The notes under the pieces: generated by a model
Seen by the model: the letters and a program-made list of their open reading frames with translations, nothing else
Database searches by the model: none
What the model was told of the DNA's origin: nothing
Translations under genes and position numbers: made by a program
From: Trematomus loennbergii
Lineage: Eukaryota > Chordata > Actinopteri > Perciformes > Nototheniidae
DNA: 64,000 nt
Direction: 5' to 3'
Assembly (NCBI GenBank): GCA_012861695.1
Contig: JAAOOA010000369.1
Span: 124,001-188,000 of the forward strand
Shown: positions 10,561-21,632 of the stretch, one piece after another
How the letters are laid out: every line of letters starts with the position of its first letter
Numbering within the stretch: the first letter of the stretch is position 1

Positions 10561-12076
10561 TTTAGAGATCCACCCAGCTACAAAATGAAGAATTCATTAA
10601 ATATGTGGGGACAGAGATAGATAATTATTTCAGGGATAATACTACACACGGCATGTATCAAGTGGGATGCCTTCAAGGCTTTTTGAGAGGACATAATTAG
10701 TTATACTTCATCCGAATCCAGAGAGTTACGCCAGAAAAGACAGAAGCTAGAGTCCAAAATTAAAACTCTTCAAGACGAGGTATTTAGGAGAAAAAACCCT
10801 GAAGTAGAAAAAGAACTATTGCTCTTAGCCGAATATAATAAATGATCGGCAGCCAGGGCAGCATCCAGTATGCTTAGGCTCAACCAAACATTCTACGAGC
10901 ATGGGGGAAAACCTTGCAAACTTTTAGCGTGGCAGATCAAACAGCTTGAAACAAGGAAGAACATCACTTCCATTATTAACAATAACGATGACACGAGAAT
11001 AGACCCTACGGAAATAAACAGGGAATTTAGGAAATATTATGAAAATCTGTATCAATCCCAAGTCAAACATGACCCCAGACCCAAAAAACATTTATTGACA
11101 GGCTGAATATTCCATCTATTTCTAAGGAGTTTGCAGAGATGCTAGAGGCAGATCTTAATGAGGAAGAAATAAGAATCGCTATTGACGGCATGAAAGCAGG
11201 ACCAGATGGAATTGGAATAAATTAAGACTAAGGATAGCCTAAGCAAAAGTGCTACATCAGAGCTATACAATTGAATAATGTCCAATTCACGAGAGAACTC
11301 AGAAGATAAACAAAATGCATGGAGTATAGATCTGGGAACAGAGATCTCCTCAAAGGACTGGGAATCAATATGCAAGAAGGCTCAATCCCAATCAGTCAAC
11401 ACAAGATTAAAAATGTTACAATATAGATGGATAATGAGAACATATATCACACCAGCCAAATTACATAAATATAATAGTAATATTCCAGATCTATGTATAA
11501 AATATATGGAGGAAAGGGGGACTCTATTTCATTGTTTGTAAAATGCAAATAATCATAGATATGTCTTTTGCACGCAAAAAAATCGATTGCATTATTTTAG
11601 AAAAAGACCAGCAGACCAAGCGTCACATATTGGGTCCGGCAAATGTGAACAACTTTTCCTCTGGACAGAATAACATATATACTAAAAAAAAAACAAGACT
11701 TTTTTGACAAGATTCTTGAAACCATTGAATCTGTTTGTGGAAGGTATGGAGCTAGCAGATGTGAGGATGATTGAATACTGACGAGTGTAAACCTCATAAT
11801 ATGATTATTTTGAGTTCAGACTATGTTCCATGAAACCGCCTTGAATTGAACCAAAGTGGCTGGAAATGTCATTCAATTTTGAAATGTATGTAAGATGTGT
11901 CTTTGTATGAAGGGTAGTGTGTTTTCTATTTTTTATTTGTGTTTTTGTTTGCACCTGTACCTCAGTGTAATTTGACCTTGAGAAGTGCACTTCTGTATGT
12001 GTGGAACTGTACACTGTATATATGTGTTTTTTTGTATAAAATATTAATAAAAACATTGTTAAAAATAAATAAATAA
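10561..12076 (+). mobile_element. L1-like LINE remnant with internal deletion
   Basis: Translated pieces match L1-type ORF2 between endonuclease and reverse transcriptase (EINREFRKYYENLYQSQ, then a piece ending MKAGPDGIG, the start of the RT domain). The sequence then jumps near 11222 to the far C-terminus (LQYRWIMRTYITPAKLHK, MEERGTLFHCL), so nearly all of the RT domain is deleted. Stops and frame breaks occur at about 10843 and 11104. The 3' end, GTATAAAATATTAATAAAAAC with a short A-rich tail near 12056-12076, is L1-like. Inactive. Confidence 0.75.
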
Positions 12077-12119
12077 TAATAATACATATTATTTATCAAG
12101 CGCTTTATCAGGTGCTCAA

Positions 12120-13060
12120 AGACGCTTCAAAGAGGTAAGGTACGTTTATTTATATAGCACATTTTCAGACACAGAGGCAATTCAAAGTGCTTTACATCAT
12201 CATTAACACTTAATAATAAGTGTTAGAAAAATATCACTGGTCACCTGCTTGAGCTTCAATCTCAGGATCCATGTATTTATTATCCTCTCAAGAATGGAAG
12301 TCAAAATAAAAAAAGAGAATTTGTTGGTATTTTTCCAAAAATCTCAAAATTCGGACTTTTTCTCAAACATTCTGACTTTTTCTCAAATATTCTGAGTTCT
12401 CAAAAATCTAAAAGATTCTGACTTTTTCTGAATACTTGTTAATAATCACTCGTCACCAGCTTGAGCTTCAATCTCAGGATCCATGTATGTGTGATCCTCT
12501 CCAGAATGGAAGGAGTCATCACATACACATCAACTAGTTCCTGAACAGTGTCCTTCACATGCTGATATCCAAGAAAGGGAGTTACACAGTCACAAGATGG
12601 AGGAATAGAAAGCAGTATTCAATGTTTACTTCAGATTAGCTCCACGTCAGAAATGAGCATGCTTGTCATATGTCTATCTCCATAGAGGCTGAATCATCAT
12701 GTTAATCACATAGCTATCATATGCCTCAAACAGTCCTGATGCTCTTCTAGGTAATCATACATCCTGTCATGCACACAGCTACAGTTGGGATACCTTTGTT
12801 ATCATGTTACTCTCATGTTGGAAGAGTACATTCAGTGTTTTACCAACAATAACACAGCAGAAAAGAACACAATAAAATGAATAAAACATAATGGAATAAC
12901 AGATTCATAAAATACATGCATAAAAGAGATACAGAATAGTTTAAAAACAACCTTGTAAATACGGTAAGTGTTAAAACAAGTTAAAAGACTTCTGGGTAAG
13001 CAGCTGTAAAAAGTAGTGTTTTTAGCCTCGACTTAAAATAACTCGGCGTTGGGGAGCATA
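12120..13060 (-). mobile_element. L2-like LINE tail split by about 600 bp
   Basis: The 3' end motif of the L2 LINE (TTTATTTATATAGCAC, then CAAAGTGCTTTACA) lies at 12143-12197. The matching coding end (minus strand, FKSRLKTLLFTAA-like) appears only at about 13010-13060, after an A-rich piece from about 12840. Sequence at about 12230-12840 separates them and looks inserted. It holds two direct copies, at about 12238 and 12449, of a block containing GAGCTTCAATCTCAGGATCC, and between them a reiterated 'TCTGACTTTTTCTCAAA' motif. Confidence 0.5.
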
Positions 13061-14395
13061 AATGTGCAAAAACACATTTTATTTCAAATCTTGTGTCCAA
13101 CAACAGAAATAGGCCCCAGATCCTTTTTACCACTCTTAGTTGTCTTTTAAATCCCTGTAACTCTCCCTGTGTTGTGCCATCACCTACTCTAGTGCCCCTT
13201 TCACACCAACGCGGTTCCCGTTCTAGCTCCGAGCTTTTCTGGTTCGGAACCGTTTTTTATTTTCAGTCCCCGTTTTGTTCACACCGCTCAGAGCCCGACT
13301 GGTGCTGCCGCTGCTGCGTCATGACGTCACCGTTTACGTCGCTGATTTTCTCCCCAACGGCGTCGGGTCGATGATCGTGTTGCTTTAATCATACGAAGCC
13401 AGATTAAATTACATAACTACTTATCGACCCTTATACTTTTCTCCAGAGTGCCGTGGTTCATTGTTTATTAATGTGTTACAGCGGCATTTACCGAAAGCTG
13501 CAGTGCTGCCCGCTGTTTGGCATCACAACGCTGTTATGAAAGTGTCTCTGGTATAACATGGGTGATGTTAGCATAGCAACCGAAGCTAAACTGACTAGCT
13601 TGACAACTTGTTGCTATCCTATTGTGGCATAAGTGGTTTTCTACAGGCACATTTTACCGGCGTATTTGTCATTATGATTCTACTTGTGATAGTCGGACAT
13701 GACAACCTGTGCAGCCCATGTATTGATTCCATCCGATAGCTGCTATAATACAAAACAAAACGTCTGCCTGCTCTCCACAATGATCAATAACAGCAAACGG
13801 ATGGTCAAAGTAAGGTACAAATAAACAGAATCACACGAAGCCTGGGGTCGCTCTTTAGCCTTTCTAATGATTCTTTCTGAAGGTAAGCACAGTGAAGGCG
13901 GTGCGCGCTCCTCTTCTCAGAGGCTGAGTTAACCCTCCCGCTGCCTCCTGGTGCCGCAGAGATGCATATGAAGTGAAGGAGGTTTTATAAACCAGCTGTG
14001 GGCAGCAGATACTGTGAGTGTCGCGGACATGAATTCATAGATAAAGGCAGACTGGTGCACACACTCTCCTGTTTTGCCAATCCGGTGCTTAAACAAATAT
14101 AGCTCCACACCCCTGGCCGACATGTCCTTAAAATGAAGTCCGAGTTCGACATTTTAATTCATGTCCTGCCAACACTGGCAGGACAGAAGGCGACACGCCC
14201 GTTCTAAGCCGTGTCCCTCACTCCTCACATCCCAAGCTGCATGATGGAAAAAGAAAGTAATCCAAAAGTAATCTAAAAGTAATCTGATTATGTTTTTTAA
14301 GACACGTAACTGTAACTGTATTCGGATTACTTTCAGAGCCATGTATTCAGTAATCAGTAACTGATTACATTTACAAAGTAACCCTCCCAACCCTG
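13061..14395. other. Gene-free; ends of two unassigned repeats
   Basis: No gene supported. At 13193-13225 'GCCCCTTTCACACCAACGCG' resembles a MITE terminus, but its partner was not found. At about 14255-14394 the repeated 'AAAGTAATC' words and the end 'GTAACCCTCCCAACCCTG' look like one end of another non-autonomous DNA transposon. A 93-codon plus-strand frame (13093-13374) has no recognisable domain. Confidence 0.4.
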
Positions 14396-15086
14396 CATAT
14401 GTTCAGCCTCAGAAGAGAGAACAACATGCACCACCATTACAAACAACACATCAACAGTTGTAAAGACACATCTACAAGCAAATAGCAACATCCAAATAGC
14501 AGCACCTTCACCTCTAAAACTACAATACATGTTAATAAAAGCACCGAATAGCAGTCAAAGAGGAACGGGCCTGCGTGTTACTAAGATAACATAAGATGAG
14601 ATAAGAAGTACTTTATTCATCCCAATTAGGGGAATGTTTGCGTGGCAGCATAGAAAGACAAGACATTGTACATTAGAGAAATGAAAAGACTAGAAATAAA
14701 CAATCCAACATGTAAATAATACATGCACTTGTTTTGCTGGATAAACTTGTCCTCAAAATATAAATAAAGTTGTATGAAAAGAGGATTACAAATATTATTT
14801 TAAATATCAAATAGTTGGCGAGCCCCCCCCTCAAATGGCATTTTCCCTGTGTCCTTTCTTCTTGGTGACCAACTTCCATGTGAAACAACATCATTTTATT
14901 TGTTATTTTATTTATTGACTGACTTCATTGCTTTATTTCTATTTGTATAAATATTTAGAGAGATTAAAACAATATATATCCTCCTCTGCTGCCACCTTCA
15001 GGATAGCTAGAGTAACATCAGCTCTACTGAACAGCCTCTACCTAAGAAGGTCTGATACAAACACTCTACTTCATGAATGTGATGCA
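14396..15086. other. Gene-free; LINE-tail-like motif
   Basis: The motif 'AGTACTTTATTCATCCC' at about 14607-14624 is typical of the reversed 3' end of a fish LINE. Otherwise nothing is recognised up to the microsatellite. Confidence 0.4.
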
Positions 15087-15116
15087 TCTATCGATCTATC
15101 TATCTATCTATCTATA

Positions 15117-15211
<95 letters not shown>
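15087..15211. repeat. (ATCT)n microsatellite
   Basis: About 30 tandem ATCT units with a few interruptions (ATATATT near 15112). It abuts the left side of the chromovirus, whose target duplication begins six bases after the repeat. Confidence 0.95.
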
Positions 15212-15213
<2 letters not shown>

Positions 15214-15221
15214 ATAATAGC

Positions 15222-15747
15222 TGTCACAAGTTAGACACTTTTATTGTTGTTTTGGTTTGGCACACCTTTAACTCTCCTGTCATTTCAGATCCCGCCTTCC
15301 TCCAGGCTCTGGCAATCAGCTCACTTCCCTCACCTGGTCTCCCCAGCCCTTCCCCTCACCTGTTACTCATTTCCTCATTACTTCACAGTATTTATATCAC
15401 CTCACTCTCACCTGCCCTTTGCCAGATTGTCTGTCAGTTCTGCCAAGCTCTCCAGTGATTGCTCGTCACTAGCCTGTATTCCTGTCCTGCCCGGTTTGAC
15501 TACTACCTGCCTGAAATCGGACCTCGAGTTCTCTGCCTGCTCCCTGCTCGGATTAGTTTGCCTCTCTGACGGATCGCCTGGTTCTGAGCCCTATTCTGCC
15601 TGCCCCTTCTCGGATTGTTTGCCTTTCTGCTGGATTTCCTGGTTCTGACCCTGCCTGTCCCTGACCGGAATAAACGGAACATTTATAAAACACTGCCTGT
15701 GTCTGAGTCGTGCTATTGGGTTCTGATCTGTATCTGTGAGCGTGACA
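15222..15747 (+). repeat. Chromovirus 5' LTR
   Basis: 526 bp, TGTCAC...GTGACA. A TATTTATA box is at 15390. The presumed transcript start is near 15421 (GCCAGATTGT). An AATAAA signal lies at 15668-15673, so U3 is about 200 bp and R runs from about 15421 to the cleavage site near 15690. Confidence 0.93.
15389..15397 (+). promoter_or_regulatory. LTR TATA box
   Basis: TATTTATAT lies about 31 bp upstream of the GCCAGATTGT block at 15421. The primer-binding site marks that block as the 5' end of the genomic RNA. Spacing is normal for a TATA-directed start. Confidence 0.7.
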
Positions 15748-15749
15748 GT

Positions 15750-15759
15750 ACAATCTGGC
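15750..15759 (+). promoter_or_regulatory. Primer-binding site, self-priming type
   Basis: ACAATCTGGC, two bases after the 5' LTR, is the exact reverse complement of GCCAGATTGT at 15421-15430, which lies where the transcript should start. In Tf1 and related chromoviruses the RNA 5' end folds back to this site and primes reverse transcription instead of a tRNA. The 10-base match plus the TATA spacing supports this mechanism here. Confidence 0.75.
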
Positions 15760-15763
15760 CAAC

Positions 15764-16741
15764 ATGAACCTAGCCGACTCAGCGACAGAGCCGCCGACGC
15801 AAGATGTCATGTTACAACGCCACGAGCAGCAGCTTACCTTCATGGCTGAAGCTATGCAGGCGATGGCAGCTCGTCACGAACGGACCTTTGAGAATCTCCG
15901 TGATCATCTTCTGAACCGTCCTCCTACGGTCCTAAGTCCGGATCTAACTCCAGCTTCCGCTACTCGAGTCCAGATCCTCCGGTGTCGGATGCACGCTTGC
16001 CTCCTCCGGAACGCTACTCCGGAGCCCCAGGTTCGTGCAGACCATTCCTGGTCCAATGTTCCCTCGCCTTCGAGCTCCAGTCTTCCGCCTTCCCAACAGA
16101 AAGGTCTCGTGTGGCGTATATTGTCTCTCTTCTCACGGGCAAAGCTAAAGACTGGGGTACCGCCGAATGGGAGAGACAATCCCTTGCCTGCTCGTCTGTA
16201 AGCTTATTCACCGATGAACTGCGGAAAGTCTTTGATCACGCTACACCCGGAAGAGAGATAGCTCGGGGACTGTTTAACCTGGCGCAAGGAGGCAGATCCG
16301 TGTCAGATTATTCATCGAGTTTCGTACCATAGCCGCCGAGAGTAACTGGAATGCTTCTTCACTCCTCGATGCCTTCTACAACGGTCTGTCGGATCGCCTT
16401 AAAGACGAGCTGGCAGCTCGGGATCTTCCTGCGGACTTAGATGAGCTGGTGGCTCTTTCCATTCGCATTGACAGCCGTCTTCGGGAGCGGAGGAAAGAGA
16501 GGGTTTTCTCCGCCGCTCCTCAAGCTCCGCCTCGTCCATCTGCGCAGGTTCCTGAACAGGTGAGAGGAGGATTTTCTAACTCTCATGAACCAATGCAGCT
16601 GGGGCGGACCCGGCTTCAGAGGCAGAACGACAGCGCCGCCTGCAGGAGAACAGCTGTTTGTACTGTGGCCAGGATGGTCATTTTGCCTCCTCTTGTCCTG
16701 TAAAAGGCAGGGCTCACCAGTCATCCAGAGGGCGCTGGTGA
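15764..16741 (+). pseudogene. Chromovirus gag, frameshifted
   Basis: The start is the ATG at 15764 (MNLADSATEPP), directly after the primer-binding site. The product is the structural capsid polyprotein of the retrotransposon. It has an N-terminal Gln/His-rich helix (HEQQLTFMAEAMQAM) and a capsid-like region (YIVSLLTGKAKDWG, SDYS). A CCHC zinc knuckle near 16655-16696 (CLYCGQDGHFASSC) would bind RNA. The frame changes near 15960, 16310 and 16615, each explained by one missing or extra base. The knuckle frame ends at the TGA 16739-16741. Not translatable as written; by family about 300-350 residues would be expected. Confidence 0.8.
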
Positions 16742-18064
16742 GCCGAATTATGAATTTAGAAATGCCCTCTCGACCCCTAATCCATGCTCAGCTGAGCTGC
16801 TCTGGGAAGATGCACACTGTGGCAGTTCTTATTGACTCTGGTGCTGATGCCAGCCTTTTGGACATAACACTGGCCTTCCAGATGGGACTTGGTCGGGAAG
16901 TTTTGGAAAAGCCCATCAATGCTACTGCTCTAGATGGCCGTCTTCTCTGCAGAGTCACACACCGTTCAACTCCTGTTCAAATGAGCATGTCAGGTAATCA
17001 CAGCGAAACACTCTCTTTTCACCTTATCCATGCACCACATCAGCCTGTCATTTGGGGTTTCCTTGGTTAAGGAGGCATAACCCTCATATAGATTGGGCTT
17101 CAGGGACAATTAGAGAGTGGAGTGCTCATTGTCATGCTGTCTGCTTAAATCTAGTTCCTCTATTGATTCCAGTCAGCCGATTACCTCTGAGTGTCAAGAC
17201 ATTTCCGGTGTTCCCAAGGATTACTGGGACCTTAAAGAGGCCTTTAACAAGGTTCGGGCCACCTCACTTCCGCCTCATCGTGCTTATGACTGTTCTATTG
17301 ACCTGTTACCTGGTACGTCTCCTCCTAGAGGTCGACTTTTTTCCCTATCGGCTCCTGAAACTAAGTCAATGGAGAAATATATCAATGACTCTCTGGATGC
17401 AGGACTTATCCGGCCTTCATCATCTCCTGCTGGTGCAGGGTTTTTCTTCGTGGGTAAGAAGGATAAAACTCTGCGTCCATGCATTGACTACAGAGGACTC
17501 AATAACATCACTGTCAAGAACAGGTATCCCCTTCCACTTGTTTCCTCTGCTTTTGAACTGTTACAAGGCGCTACTATTTTTACTAACTGGACTTACGTAA
17601 CGCGTACCATTTAGTGAGAATCAGAGAGGGGGACGAGTGGAAGACGGGATTTAATACTCCCAGTGGACATTATGAGTATTTAGTCATGCCTTTTGGACTC
17701 ACCAATGCTCCTGCAGTCTTCCAGGGGTTGGTGAATGATGTTCTGCGGGATCTACTCAATGTCTGTGTTTTCGTGTACCTGGATGACATTTTGATTTTTT
17801 CCAAGTCTAAACAGGAACATGTGGTCCATGTTCGCCTAGTCCTCCAGAGGCTTCTGGAGAACCACCTGTTCGTCAAGGCAGAGAAGTGTATGTTCCACAC
17901 CACAGAGGTCCCTTTCTGGGATTTGTGGTCACCACCGGAAACATCAAGATGGATCCTGACAAGACCAAGGCGGTGACTGACTGGCCACGCCCTTCCACGC
18001 GCAAGGAGCTCCAACGCTTTCTGGGTTTTGCAAACTTCTACCGGAGGTTCATCGAAACTACAGT
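16700..18064 (+). pseudogene. Chromovirus pol: protease and reverse transcriptase, frameshifted
   Basis: Pol opens in the -1 frame relative to the gag knuckle, overlapping its end, as expected for a programmed -1 shift, although no classic slippery heptamer is obvious. The aspartic protease motif LIDSGADAS is at about 16829. Reverse-transcriptase landmarks follow: [44 protein letters not shown], the catalytic [10 protein letters not shown] (about 17774) and [12 protein letters not shown]. Single-base losses near 17056, 17150, 17587, 17915 and 18050 break the frame, mostly in short homopolymers. Confidence 0.85.
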
Positions 18065-20062
18065 TTGGTGGCAGCCCCTCTCACAGCCCTCACCTCTCAG
18101 AACATTCCCTTCCGGTGGTCCTCCGTAGCAGAAGGGGCTTTTGGTGAGTTAAAATCACGCTTCACCTCTGCTCCTATTTTGATTTTTCCAGATTCTACTC
18201 GGCAGTTTATTGTAGAGGTGGATGCGTCGGACACTGGAGTTGGGGCAGTTCTTTCTCAACAGTCGGCCGAGGATCAGAAAGTTCACCCGTGTGCCTTCTT
18301 CTCTCGGAAGCTGTCCCCAGCAGAAAGAAATTATGACATTGGAAATCGAGAACTGTTGGCGGTGAAGCTTGCCCTGGAAGAATGGAGACACTGGTTGGAG
18401 GGAACAGAGCAGCCTTTTGTGGTCTGGACTGACCACAAAAATTTAGAGTACATCCGTTCAGCTAAGCGGCTGAACTCTCGTCAAGCCAGGTGGGCTCTCT
18501 TTTTCACGCGCTTTGATTTCTCTCTTTCATACAGACCGGGTTCTAAGAACATCAAACCTGATGCCCTGTCTCGCCAGTTCCAGCCAGAGAGCTCTCCATC
18601 TCATCCTGAGAGTATCATTGCTCCCACATGTGTCATTGGTCTGGTGACCTGGGAGGTGGAGGATAAGGTCAAGCGCTCCCATGCCGAACATCCAGCCCCA
18701 AGTGCTTGTCCTGATAACCTTCTGTTTGTTCCTGCTACCCTCCGTACCCAGGTTCTCCAGTGGGGTCATAATTCTCGTCTGGCTTGTCATTCAGGAGTGA
18801 GACGGTCTCTAGCCCTGATTCGACAGCGATTTTGGTGGTCTTCCATGGAGGAGGATACCAAGGAATTCATTGCTGCTTGCCTAGTCTGCTCCCAAAATAA
18901 GACCTCACGCCAAGCTCCCTCCGGTCTTCTTCATCCCTTGCCTATTCCTCATCGTCCCTGGTCCCACATCTCTTTGGATTTCGTCACTGGTCTACCACCC
19001 TCAGACGGTAACACAGTCATACTCACAGTTATAGATCGGTTTTCCAAGTCTGCTCTGCTTATTCCATTAATCAAGTTACCTACTGCCAAGGAAACTGCGG
19101 AGATCATGCTACAACATGTGTTCAGGCTGCATGGTCTTCCCTGTGATGTGGTGTCTGATCGGGGTCCACAATTTACTTCTCGTTTTTGGACCGAGTTTTG
19201 CAGATTACTGGGGGCCAGTGTCAGTCTCTCGTCCGGATTCCATCCCCAATCCAATGGTCAAGCAGAGCGAATGAACCAGGAGATGGAGACTGCCTTACGT
19301 TGTCTTGCCTCCTCCACTCCCTCCGCCTGGGCTAAGCAGCTTATATGGGTTGAGTATGCCCACAACACTCTCCCTAGTTCTGCTACTGGTCTTTCCCCAT
19401 TCCAATGCTCCCGTGGATATCAGCCACCCCTTTTTTCTGAACAGGAACGTGAGGCCAGCGTCCCATCTGCCCAGGCATTTGTAAACCGGTGTCGACGCAT
19501 GTGGTTAAAGGCCCGCTCTGCGCTACTGCGCACTTCCGACCGTTATCAACGGTCCGCCAATCGTCGTCGCAAGCCAGCTCCACATTACTCCCCTGGGCAA
19601 CGTGTCTGGCTCTCCACACGGGATCTTCCTCTCAGAGTTGAGTCGAAGAAGTTGTCTCCCCGTTTTGTAGGTCCATTTCCCATATCAAGAGTCATCAATC
19701 CTGCAGCTGTCCGCCTGCGTCTGCCCCCTTCTATGAGGATTCATCCTACCTTCCATGTGTCCAAGATCAAACCAGTTAATGTGAGCCCTCTTCAGCCCCC
19801 CTCTAGACCCCCACCACCACCCCGGATTATTGACGGGGAGACTGTTTACACTGTCCGTCGCCTCATCAAATCCCGGCGACGTGGAAGAGGTTTGCAGTAC
19901 CTGGTACACTGGGAGGGTTATGGTCCTGAAGAGCGTTCATGGGTGCCCGCTCGCAGTATCTTTGACCCATCCCTCATTACTGACTTTCACCAGGCTCATC
20001 CCGATCAACCACGTGGGACGTCAGGAGCCGTCCATAGAGGGGGGGGTTCTGTCACAAGTTAG
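18065..20062 (+). CDS. Chromovirus pol C-terminal half: RNase H, integrase, chromodomain
   Basis: An uninterrupted 665-codon frame. RNase H starts near residue 50 ([16 protein letters not shown]) and includes TDHKNLEYI and PDALSR. The integrase HHCC zinc domain is at about 230-280 ([18 protein letters not shown]). The catalytic core at about 300-420 shows the D, D, E residues in [24 protein letters not shown] and [14 protein letters not shown]. The C-terminus (about 590-640, [17 protein letters not shown]) is a chromodomain, which in this group steers integration to marked chromatin. The stop TAG lies 11 bases inside the 3' LTR. The methionine at 18065 is only the first in this frame; the true polyprotein begins upstream in the broken part. 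Confidence 0.92.
   Translation: MVAAPLTALTSQNIPFRWSSVAEGAFGELKSRFTSAPILIFPDSTRQFIVEVDASDTGVGAVLSQQSAEDQKVHPCAFFSRKLSPAERNYDIGNRELLAVKLALEEWRHWLEGTEQPFVVWTDHKNLEYIRSAKRLNSRQARWALFFTRFDFSLSYRPGSKNIKPDALSRQFQPESSPSHPESIIAPTCVIGLVTWEVEDKVKRSHAEHPAPSACPDNLLFVPATLRTQVLQWGHNSRLACHSGVRRSLALIRQRFWWSSMEEDTKEFIAACLVCSQNKTSRQAPSGLLHPLPIPHRPWSHISLDFVTGLPPSDGNTVILTVIDRFSKSALLIPLIKLPTAKETAEIMLQHVFRLHGLPCDVVSDRGPQFTSRFWTEFCRLLGASVSLSSGFHPQSNGQAERMNQEMETALRCLASSTPSAWAKQLIWVEYAHNTLPSSATGLSPFQCSRGYQPPLFSEQEREASVPSAQAFVNRCRRMWLKARSALLRTSDRYQRSANRRRKPAPHYSPGQRVWLSTRDLPLRVESKKLSPRFVGPFPISRVINPAAVRLRLPPSMRIHPTFHVSKIKPVNVSPLQPPSRPPPPPRIIDGETVYTVRRLIKSRRRGRGLQYLVHWEGYGPEERSWVPARSIFDPSLITDFHQAHPDQPRGTSGAVHRGGGSVTS
20036..20046 (+). 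promoter_or_regulatory. Polypurine tract
   Basis: AGAGGGGGGGG immediately upstream of the 3' LTR (three bases, TTC, intervene). It is the primer site for plus-strand DNA synthesis in LTR retrotransposons. Confidence 0.85.
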
Positions 20063-20575
20063 ACACTTTTATTGTTGTTTTGGTTTGGCACACCTTTAAC
20101 TCTCCTGTCATTTCAGATCCCGCCTTCCTCCAGGCTCTGGCAATCAGCTCACTTCCCTCACCTGGTCTCCCCAGCCCTTCCCCTCACCTGTTACTCATTT
20201 CCTCATTACTTCACAGTATTTATATCACCTCACTCTCACCTGCCCTTTGCCAGATTGTCTTGTCAGTTCTGCCAAGCTCTCCAGTGATTGCTCGTCACTA
20301 GCCTGTATTCCTGTCCTGCCCGGTTTGACTACTACCTGCCTGAAATCGGACCTCGAGTTCTCTGCCTGCTCCCTGCTCGGATTAGTTTGCCTCTCTGACG
20401 GATCGCCTGGTTCTGAGCCCTATTCTGCCTGCCCCTTCTCGGATTGTTTGCCTTTCTGCTGGATTTCCTGGTTCTGACCCTGCCTGTCCCTGACCGGAAT
20501 AAACGGAACATTTATAAACACTGCCTGTGTCTGAGTCGTGCTATTGGGTTCTGATCTGTATCTGTGAGCGTGACA
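20050..20575 (+). repeat. Chromovirus 3' LTR
   Basis: 526 bp, identical to the 5' LTR except for an extra T near 20261 (GTCTTGTC against GTCTGTC) and one fewer A near 20517. Followed by the target duplication ATAGC. Confidence 0.95.
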
Positions 20576-20958
20576 ATAGCAGGGTGATGCAGAGTGGGGT
20601 CGCCTATCCCTTTAAAGCTCCCATGTCATGCTTTTCCGGTTATTACCCGTCCCCTTGTGTGTTATGAAGGTTTTTATGCATGTAAACGGTGTGCAGAGTC
20701 AAAACCCTCAAAGTACATCATGTAGCGAGTAAAACTCTAACACAGAAAATACCTCCCCAAAACGCCTCGTTGGAGATACGTCACTGCCCATTTGAGTCTT
20801 CCATTTAGTTCCGGGTACGGCATGATGTCATGCGGTACCCGGAACAAAATGGACCAATCCCGAAGAGCTATGGCCACACCCAGCGGCGCTGGCCGCACCC
20901 TCTGCCAGCCTAACATTTACTGTTGGAAGCTCTGGTTCAGTTCACAATCGATCCAGTC

Positions 20959-21186
20959 ATGCCAATGCCAAGGACCTGTTTCCTGAAATGTGAGGAGAAA
21001 TCTGAGCTGTTTGTCCTACCGACGGAAGAACCACGACGAAGTAAGTGGTTGAAATGTATTTTTAACACTGTTCCTTCAGAGGTTCGAAGAACGTTACTTT
21101 GTGCGCGGCATTTCACAGACGAAAGCTTCCAAAACATTGCCCAGTTTGGTGCCCTAGAACCACTAGCTTTTGTTCATAGTAGTTTT
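20959..21186 (+). CDS. THAP-like zinc-finger exon
   Basis: Starting at ATG 20959 the frame reads MPMPRTCFLKCEEKSELFVL and continues through SKWLKCIFNTVP to LLCARHFTDESF. It has the C-x3-C, central Trp and C-x2-H-F spacing of a THAP-type C2CH DNA-binding domain, about 65 residues. THAP domains are carried by Kolobok and P-type transposases, which fits the TTAA-flanked element around it. The exon end is uncertain; the frame remains open to 21249. Continuation into 21406-21518 is inferred. Copy 2 of the 27-kb duplication lacks this exon. Confidence 0.6.
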
Positions 21187-21405
21187 ATTACACTCCATTA
21201 TAGTTGCCGTTCCTCCGAGCTAATGTTCATATCGTGTTTGCTAAGGTAAACAAGAAAGCTAGGTTAGCATATTAGCTGGCAAGCTTACTGTGTTGATTAT
21301 ATAGATGGATTAGATAGATCCACACTCCTACCACAACTACTACTAATGAATCTAAAACAACTAAGTTTCTCTAATATTTTGTGATTTGCATTTGATTTCG
21401 TCCAG

Positions 21406-21518
21406 TCAGATCCTGCCGGACAATACATGACGGGGACGGGACTACCACACTGAGGCCTCGTCCTAAAAAGCCCCGGCTGCGCCCAGGCAAGATGCCGACA
21501 ACGGGGAGGAATGGATGA
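21406..21518 (+). CDS. Putative terminal exon of the THAP-like gene
   Basis: After the pyrimidine-rich TTTCGTCCAG acceptor one frame reads RSCRTIHDGDGTTTLRPRPK and on to a TGA at 21516-21518. It encodes a basic, Pro/Arg-rich tail. AATAAA follows at 21567-21572. The link to the THAP-like exon rests on position and orientation only. In copy 2 (48451-48549) 14 bases are missing, which shifts this frame. Confidence 0.45.
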
Positions 21519-21632
21519 TATACCGTGTATATATGCATATTTATGTTCATTTTGTACATTTCTAAAAATAAAGTTTGATGGAAATACTTAGTTGGCCTAT
21601 CCTTTCTTCCCTGAATTATTTGCTCCTGTAAC

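Larger units (their letters stand above)
15222..20575 (+). mobile_element. Full-length Ty3/gypsy chromovirus (sushi-type)
   Basis: A complete LTR retrotransposon. It has 526-bp LTRs at both ends starting TGTCAC and ending GTGACA, and a perfect 5-bp target duplication ATAGC (15217-15221 and 20576-20580). It carries gag with a CCHC knuckle, then pol in the order protease, reverse transcriptase, RNase H, integrase and chromodomain. A polypurine tract sits at 20036-20046. The two LTRs differ only by two single-base indels (near 15430 and 15685), so insertion is recent. Even so, gag and the first half of pol are broken by about eight one-base shifts. Domain order and chromodomain place it with the vertebrate sushi-like chromoviruses. 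Confidence 0.95.

Noticed and set aside
13093..13374. 93-codon ORF
   Set aside because: Ser/Cys-rich translation with no motif, within a region that looks like non-autonomous repeat DNA.
14928..15458. 176-codon ORF with Ser-Ile-Tyr-Leu repeats
   Set aside because: Translation of the ATCT microsatellite running into the LTR.
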